DNA of 64,000 nucleotides, taken from assembly GCF_030296835.1 (NCBI RefSeq), contig NZ_AP027922.1, forward strand, positions 310,001 through 374,000, read 5' to 3'. Below are positions 58,933-64,000 of the stretch, piece by piece. The notes under the pieces were generated by a model. That model was given only the letters and a program-made list of their open reading frames with translations, was not told the origin of the DNA and ran no database searches. Both the position numbers and the translations under genes were made by a program. Numbering within the stretch: position 1 is the first letter of the stretch; each line of letters opens with the position of its first letter. Source of the stretch: Pseudoalteromonas sp. MM1. Lineage in GTDB: Bacteria; Pseudomonadota; Gammaproteobacteria; Enterobacterales; Alteromonadaceae.

Positions 58933-60180
58933 ATGAGCGAAAAAAACAAAGCAACCATTGCTGTACGTAATGGCGTAGATGCCGATAAACATCATGGTGC
59001 CGTTGTGCCACCAATTTATTTATCGACGACGTATTCGTTTGCCGATTTTGATACAAAACGCGCATACGACTATGGACGAAGTGGTAATCCTAACCGCGAT
59101 ATATTAGCTGAAACGCTAGCAGAACTTGAAGGTGGTGCTCGCGGCATTATTACCGCTACGGGTATGGCTGCGGTGCATTTAGCCACACAGTTATTAAATA
59201 ACGATGATACGCTGGTTATACCACACGACTGTTATGGCGGCAGTTACCGTTTATTTACGTCGTTAGAGAAGCGCGGCCTACTTAAGTTAAAGGTTCTTGA
59301 CTTAACTAAACCAGAAAACTTAGCACAAATTTTAACTATTAAACCTAAATTAATTTGGATAGAAACACCAAGTAACCCTGTGCTGCGCTTAACGGATATT
59401 AAAGCCGTGACGGATATAGCAAAACAGTGCGGGGCATTGGTGGCTGCCGACAACACCTTTTTATCACCGGCATTGCAAAACCCAATTAAGTTTGGCGTAG
59501 ATATTGTTGTGCACTCTACCACCAAATATATTAACGGCCATTCTGATGTTGTAGGCGGTGCAGTTGTTGCTGCAACACAAGAGCTTGGTGACGAGCTTGC
59601 TTGGTGGGCCAATAACATTGGTATTACCGGCGCTCCATTTGATAGCTATTTAACGTTACGCGGTTTACGTACTTTAAATGTGCGTTTAAGGCAGCACCAA
59701 GAAAATGCCCTAGCGATTGCTAAATACCTTGAAAGCTCTGAGTATGTTAGCCAAGTTTACTACCCAGGCCTTGAATCGCACCCTCAACATACGCTTGCTA
59801 AAGCCCAGCAACTTGGCTTTGGTGGCATGGTTAGTTTTGATATTAAGGGTGATGTGGATGATGCTGCGGCGTTTTTAACAAGCCTTAAAGAATTTAGCTT
59901 AGCTGAATCGTTAGGTGGGGTTGAGAGTTTAATTTGCCATCCTGCGACCATGACTCATGCTGGTATGGAGCCTAAAGCGCGTCTTGAGGCGGGGGTGGGC
60001 GATACGTTAATTCGTATTTCGGTCGGTATTGAAGATATAGAAGACTTATTGGCTGATTTTGAGCGTGTATTTAATTTAGTTAAACCAGGGCAAAACAAAA
60101 ATATAGGCCGTGTTGGTAAAGCTGCAGGCAATGCCAATGGTGATGTAAAGCAACAGGCTGCTCACCCGGCATTGTGGTGA
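58933..60180 (+). CDS. metB: Cystathionine gamma-synthase
   Basis: PLP enzyme joining an O-acyl-homoserine to cysteine to give cystathionine in methionine synthesis. The 415 residues are longer than the usual ~386 because of a C-terminal extension after FERVFNLVKP, rich in Gly, Asn and Gln. Motifs are YDYGRSGNPNRDILAETLAELE, the PLP lysine in HSTTKYINGHSDVVGG, and LAESLGGVESLICHPATMTH. ATG 58933 has AGGTGA eight bases ahead; a GTG at 58924 is also in frame. metL follows directly. Confidence 0.94.
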   Translation: MSEKNKATIAVRNGVDADKHHGAVVPPIYLSTTYSFADFDTKRAYDYGRSGNPNRDILAETLAELEGGARGIITATGMAAVHLATQLLNNDDTLVIPHDCYGGSYRLFTSLEKRGLLKLKVLDLTKPENLAQILTIKPKLIWIETPSNPVLRLTDIKAVTDIAKQCGALVAADNTFLSPALQNPIKFGVDIVVHSTTKYINGHSDVVGGAVVAATQELGDELAWWANNIGITGAPFDSYLTLRGLRTLNVRLRQHQENALAIAKYLESSEYVSQVYYPGLESHPQHTLAKAQQLGFGGMVSFDIKGDVDDAAAFLTSLKEFSLAESLGGVESLICHPATMTHAGMEPKARLEAGVGDTLIRISVGIEDIEDLLADFERVFNLVKPGQNKNIGRVGKAAGNANGDVKQQAAHPALW

Positions 60181-60186
60181 TTGAGT

Positions 60187-62532
60187 ATGGTAAAAAGTGT
60201 ACATAAATTTGGCGGCTCGAGCTTAAGCTCGAGCGAGCGTTATAAAAGTGTGGCAAAAATTATTATTGGCCACACACAGCCTGGAGATTGCGTGGTTGTA
60301 TCTGCTGCCGGTAAAACCACCGATACCTTGGTTTCGCTGTGGCAAAGTTATCAACAGCAAGATAAGCAAGCCGTTGCTGATATTTTACTGCAATTGAGTA
60401 ATCATCAAACAGTATTAATTGAAAAGCTATTAAAAGCCGACGCTAAACACACGGCTTTAGCTGTGTTAGCGCAAGAACTAAGTGACGTAGCAGAGCAAGC
60501 CAGTAAGCAACAGTTGCAAGAGGCGGCGTTACTGGCGCATGGTGAACTGTGGTCTGCGCGGTTACTAGCAGCCTATTTAACGCAATTAAACATTCAAGCG
60601 TGTGCTCATGATGCTAGAGCGCTGTTTAGTGTAACAAGCGGAGAGCTTTTGCATGCGCAAAACAAGCAGCAATGTAGCCAAATTATTGATGCAAATAAGA
60701 TTAATGTAGTAACAGGGTTTATCGCAGCAAGTGCTGATGGCAATACGGTTACGCTTGGGCGCAATGGCAGTGATTACAGCGCCACCTTATTAGCCAATTA
60801 TTGCGATGCACATAATGTATGTATTTGGACTGATACGCCAGGGGTGTTTAGTGCCGACCCACGAAAAGTTGAAAAAGCGATTAAGTACAACAAGGTGTGC
60901 CGTGAACAAGCTAACTTATTAGCTAGATTAGGTAATCCTGTTTTACATGCTAAAACGCTTTCGCCTTTAAAAAACAGTAATATTAAGTTGGCTGTACGCA
61001 GTAGTTTTGATGTGCAAGCTGCCCCTACCGATATTGTAAAACAAGGCAAAGCTAAGCAAAAACGTTTTATAACTACATTGCAAAACGTTGATTTACTGCT
61101 CGTTGAAGGTCTTAACGCAGGTGAAGTGGCACATGTTAGCCAACTTATTCAACATAGCCTTCATCATTTTATACACAACGGCGACACATACTTAGTGGTG
61201 CCTGCGGGTGCTACGCATCAAGTAGTGAGTTATTTTGCTGGGCGAGCAAGCATAAGTGAGTCTAATTTAAACGGCTGCGCGGTGGTTGCGCCTACGCAAG
61301 ATGTTTACACACTAAGTACATTAGCGGCTGAGGTTTTAAATCAGCAAAGTATTCACCCTCGTTTTATTCATCAAGATACAGGCTATACATTGCTATTAAC
61401 TGATCAGTTAATAGAAAGCGATGTACTGAGTTTATTACACGAAAAACTAATTAATAAAGGTCAAGAAGTTGCACTGGTTGTAGCTGGTTTAGGTAATGTA
61501 GGCGATGAATTTTTAAGCCAGCTAGATACTCAATTTAAGCGTTTGTCGGGCGATTATAGTATTAAGCTAGTTGGGTTAATTCGCTCGCAATATATGCTAT
61601 TTAATGCCTCGGGTATTACGCTTGGGCAATGGAAAAAACAGTGGCAGCATAATGCCGTTGCTTATGAGCAGGCTGATTTATTAAGTGCGTTAAACGAACT
61701 TGATTACGAGCATAAAGTGGTTGTTGATATAACGGCAAGTGAGCAATTTAGCCAATTATATACCGACTTTGTTGAGCGAGACTGTCATTTAATAAGTGCT
61801 AACAAGTACGCGGGCACTGCTGCATCAAACTGGTATAACGCGCTGCGCCAAAGTATTAGCGAGCGTAACTTGCATTGGCGCTACAACACCAGTGTAGGGG
61901 CAGGGTTGCCAATTAACTTTGCGTTGGCCGATTTACAAAATAGTGGCGATAAAATTACCCGTATTGAAGGGGTTTTCTCGGGCACACTCTCGTGGTTATG
62001 CAGTAAGTACGATGGCAGTGTGGCATTTTCTGACCTTGTTCTTGAAGCGCAAAAAATGGGCTTTACAGAACCTGATCCCCGCGAGGATTTATCGGGCCGC
62101 GATATGCAACGTAAATTATTGATATTGGCGCGCGAGCTTGGCATTGAATTAGAATTAGATGATATAAGCTTACAAGCATTAATGCCTGATGAGTTAGCCC
62201 AAGGTTCGTGGGATGACTTTTTAGCGAACAAAGATAAGCTAAATACCTTTATTAAGCGCCATGCCGATGCGGCAAATGCACAAGATGCTGTACTTAGGTA
62301 TACAGGTTTGTTGGCATTAGAACAGGGTAAAGTTACGGCGAAGGTAGGTATAACTTACGCACCTAAAGGGGATGCCTTAGCTAACTTAACACCTGGCGAT
62401 AATATCTTTGTTATTAATAGCCAGTGGTACAACGAAAACGCCCTAGTAATACAAGGCCCTGGGGCAGGCAAAGAAGTGACCGCCGCTGGAGTTCACTCTG
62501 ATTTATATTGGTTAGTTAAAAACCTAAAATAG
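60187..62532 (+). CDS. metL: Bifunctional aspartokinase II/homoserine dehydrogenase II
   Basis: Catalyses the first and third steps from aspartate to homoserine. The 781 residues (E. coli 810) comprise the kinase (about 1-285; KFGGSSL, GHGELWSAR-type AHGELWSARL, TLGRNGSDYSATL), a linker/regulatory region, and homoserine dehydrogenase (about 430-780; VVAGLGNVGDEFL, SANKYAG, GVFSGTLSWL, EPDPREDLSGRD). The context after metB, under MetJ, marks it as MetL not ThrA. ATG 60187 is preferred; a TTG at 60181 directly abuts the metB stop and could also start it. Confidence 0.95.
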   Translation: MVKSVHKFGGSSLSSSERYKSVAKIIIGHTQPGDCVVVSAAGKTTDTLVSLWQSYQQQDKQAVADILLQLSNHQTVLIEKLLKADAKHTALAVLAQELSDVAEQASKQQLQEAALLAHGELWSARLLAAYLTQLNIQACAHDARALFSVTSGELLHAQNKQQCSQIIDANKINVVTGFIAASADGNTVTLGRNGSDYSATLLANYCDAHNVCIWTDTPGVFSADPRKVEKAIKYNKVCREQANLLARLGNPVLHAKTLSPLKNSNIKLAVRSSFDVQAAPTDIVKQGKAKQKRFITTLQNVDLLLVEGLNAGEVAHVSQLIQHSLHHFIHNGDTYLVVPAGATHQVVSYFAGRASISESNLNGCAVVAPTQDVYTLSTLAAEVLNQQSIHPRFIHQDTGYTLLLTDQLIESDVLSLLHEKLINKGQEVALVVAGLGNVGDEFLSQLDTQFKRLSGDYSIKLVGLIRSQYMLFNASGITLGQWKKQWQHNAVAYEQADLLSALNELDYEHKVVVDITASEQFSQLYTDFVERDCHLISANKYAGTAASNWYNALRQSISERNLHWRYNTSVGAGLPINFALADLQNSGDKITRIEGVFSGTLSWLCSKYDGSVAFSDLVLEAQKMGFTEPDPREDLSGRDMQRKLLILARELGIELELDDISLQALMPDELAQGSWDDFLANKDKLNTFIKRHADAANAQDAVLRYTGLLALEQGKVTAKVGITYAPKGDALANLTPGDNIFVINSQWYNENALVIQGPGAGKEVTAAGVHSDLYWLVKNLK

Positions 62533-62552
62533 CGCAGCTAAATATTAATAGT

Positions 62553-62585
62553 AAAACGGCAGCTTGTGTAAGCTGCCGTTTTTGT
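62553..62585. terminator. Terminator between metL and mrcA
   Basis: AAAACGGCAGCTT-GTGT-AAGCTGCCGTTTT: a perfect 13-bp stem between convergent genes. Confidence 0.93.
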
Positions 62586-62599
62586 TTTCTTCACTATGA

Positions 62600-64000
62600 T
62601 TAAAATAGCTCTTCTTCGGTTTTTGTATCTTCTTCAAAAATATCAGTTGGCTGAGACAGTACATATTTTGTAGGGGCTGTGCCTTTTTCAAAATATTCAA
62701 AGCGACTGGTGTAGTCGTTTTTATGACTTAACAAACCTGTTTTTAAATCGATACGAATTGAAACGAGTCCCTCAGGAGGCTCTATTGGCGCTTCTGGTGT
62801 GCCTTCAAGGGCAACTTTCATAAAATCAACCCAAGCTGGCTGTGCCGTTTTAGCTCCTGATTCAGCACCAGAAATTTGGCTGCTATCTAGGTTGTTATTA
62901 TAGGTTGAACGTCCTAGTGAGTTTCCTGGGTTGTCAAAACCAACCCATACCGAAGTCACTACATTGCGGTTAAAGCCGCTAAACCAGGTATCAACAGAGT
63001 CATTGGTTGTGCCTGTTTTACCCGATAGATCGCGCCTATCTAATGCTTGCGCACGCCAACCTGTCCCGCTCCAGCCTGTTTTATGTGTCCAGCTACCGCC
63101 ACCCCATACTGCGCTGTGCATAGCCTCAGCAATTAAAAACGCATTTTGTTTTGATATAACACGCGGTGCACAACGAGGTTGCATGGCTTGCTCATCTGCT
63201 GTAGCGGTATCTAAGTTATTGTTGGCAAAACTATCCATTTCTTGAGAGACGGGTAGTAGCTCGCCTTCGTCGCAAGCAAGCGCTGGGTTTGCTTTAAATA
63301 GTACATTGCCATAGGCATCTTGAATTTCAGATATAAAGTAAGGTTCAATTAAATGACCACCATTAGCAAATGCGCTCATGCCGCGAGCAAGCTCTAATGG
63401 CGTGATTGATGCACTCCCTAATGCTAACGATTCACTGCGGTTAATATCAGCATCCTTAAAACCAAACTTAAGTAAGTGATCAGCCGTGCGCTGCAGTCCT
63501 ACACCACGGAGTAAACGTACAGAAATAACATTTTTAGATTGTGCTAATGCACGGCGTATACGTATAGGGCCATTATAAACAGCTGGGCTGTTTTTTGGTC
63601 GCCATGCTACACCTAAGCTTTTATCCCATTGGTTTATTGGCGCATCATTTAATATAGAGGCTAATGTATAGCCATTTTCGAGTGCAGCAGAATAAATAAA
63701 GGGTTTGATATTAGATCCAACTTGGCGTTTAGCTTGTACCGCTCGGTTGTATTGGCTTTGCTCAAAACTGTAACCGCCTACTATGGCTTTAATACGACCA
63801 TCTTGTGGGTCGAGTGAAACAAGTGCACTGGCAGCTTCTGGTATTTGGCTTAGCAGGTAACTGTCGTCGTTATTTTTACGCAGCCATATTTGCATACCAG
63901 GGGTAAGAATGTCAGTAGCGGCTTTAGGGGCAAAACTTTGGCGGTAGCGGGTAATGTATTTACGCGCCCATTTTAAATTATCCCAATCAAGTGTGGTGCG
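62600..64000 (-). CDS. mrcA: Penicillin-binding protein 1A (5' end outside the window)
   Basis: Bifunctional peptidoglycan synthase; the 466 C-terminal residues are present and the frame stays open to the window edge. The transpeptidase domain shows the active-site SxxK (SNIK in KRQVGSNIKPFIYSAAL), SKN (AQSKNVIS) and KTGT (SGKTGTTNDS). The interrupted segment before them (WLRKNNDDSYLLSQIPEAASALVSLDPQDG, about 105 bases in from the edge) belongs to the OB-like region typical of PBP1A. The glycosyltransferase domain lies beyond the window. The gene is complete at its 3' end. Confidence 0.93.
   Translation of the reverse strand, partial: RTTLDWDNLKWARKYITRYRQSFAPKAATDILTPGMQIWLRKNNDDSYLLSQIPEAASALVSLDPQDGRIKAIVGGYSFEQSQYNRAVQAKRQVGSNIKPFIYSAALENGYTLASILNDAPINQWDKSLGVAWRPKNSPAVYNGPIRIRRALAQSKNVISVRLLRGVGLQRTADHLLKFGFKDADINRSESLALGSASITPLELARGMSAFANGGHLIEPYFISEIQDAYGNVLFKANPALACDEGELLPVSQEMDSFANNNLDTATADEQAMQPRCAPRVISKQNAFLIAEAMHSAVWGGGSWTHKTGWSGTGWRAQALDRRDLSGKTGTTNDSVDTWFSGFNRNVVTSVWVGFDNPGNSLGRSTYNNNLDSSQISGAESGAKTAQPAWVDFMKVALEGTPEAPIEPPEGLVSIRIDLKTGLLSHKNDYTSRFEYFEKGTAPTKYVLSQPTDIFEEDTKTEEELF

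Noticed and set aside
60798-61049. Minus-strand frame inside metL
   Set aside because: A shadow of the aspartokinase coding sequence with no independent support.
1-64000. CRISPR arrays, insertion sequences, prophage, integrons, tRNA or rRNA genes
   Set aside because: No regularly spaced repeats, transposase or integrase frames, attachment-site repeats, or tRNA/rRNA sequences were recognised in any part of the window.

Overview
The window is core chromosome of a marine gammaproteobacterium, most likely Pseudoalteromonas. The evidence is the AT-rich base composition, enterobacterial-type gene blocks arranged the Alteromonadales way, DciA, cytochromes c4 and c5, and two chemoreceptors plus two GGDEF-type proteins in 64 kb. 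I infer the genus from gene content, not from a database match. I see no tRNA, rRNA, insertion sequence, prophage, plasmid gene or CRISPR array, and no sign of recent transfer.

Layout. (1) 1-5790: ilvL-ilvG-ilvM-ilvD-ilvA, branched-chain amino acid synthesis under a complete ribosome-mediated attenuator. (2) 5.8-12 kb: an orphan membrane-tethered NMT1/THI5-like protein, a methyltransferase, beta-carbonic anhydrase, a TIP30-like dehydrogenase, ubiK and rep. (3) 12-16 kb, minus strand: a GAF-GAF-GGDEF-degenerate EAL protein, cytochrome c5 and elbB. (4) 16-25.8 kb: polA, a candidate small RNA, yceI, DUF1285, engB, cytochrome c4, a CsrB/CsrC-type RNA, yihI, DUF2489 and hemN. This keeps the E. coli order polA-spf-yihA-csrC-yihI-hemN, which strengthens both RNA calls. 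(5) 25.8-35.4 kb: darP and pmbA (divergent), dciA, an M13 lipoprotein peptidase, a NahK-like kinase, mutT and secA with a long structured leader. (6) 35.4-47.2 kb: a dCache chemoreceptor, a YeeZ-like dehydrogenase and the histidine utilisation region (hutH, hutU, hutC, hutI, hutG) with two HutC operators and a membrane GGDEF/EAL protein lodged inside it; then rraA. (7) 47.2-51.3 kb: a PAP2 phosphatase coupled to a glycosyltransferase, an HBM chemoreceptor and a DUF971 protein. (8) 51.3-64 kb: priA-ftsN-hslV-hslU, rpmE, a malic enzyme, metJ divergent from metB-metL, and the 3' part of mrcA (cut by the window end). This block matches the E. coli rraA-hslUV-ftsN-priA-rpmE-metJBL region.

How it works together. 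The protein-coding genes are mostly ordinary. The more interesting content is non-coding control: the ilv attenuator, two small RNAs, DnaA boxes ahead of polA, a class II FNR promoter for hemN, HutC and MetJ operators, and structured leaders for secA and possibly rpmE. I found no wholly new defence or mobile system. The least explained items are the ~110-nt RNA after polA, the SecM-less secA leader and the degenerate GGDEF/EAL protein in the hut locus.
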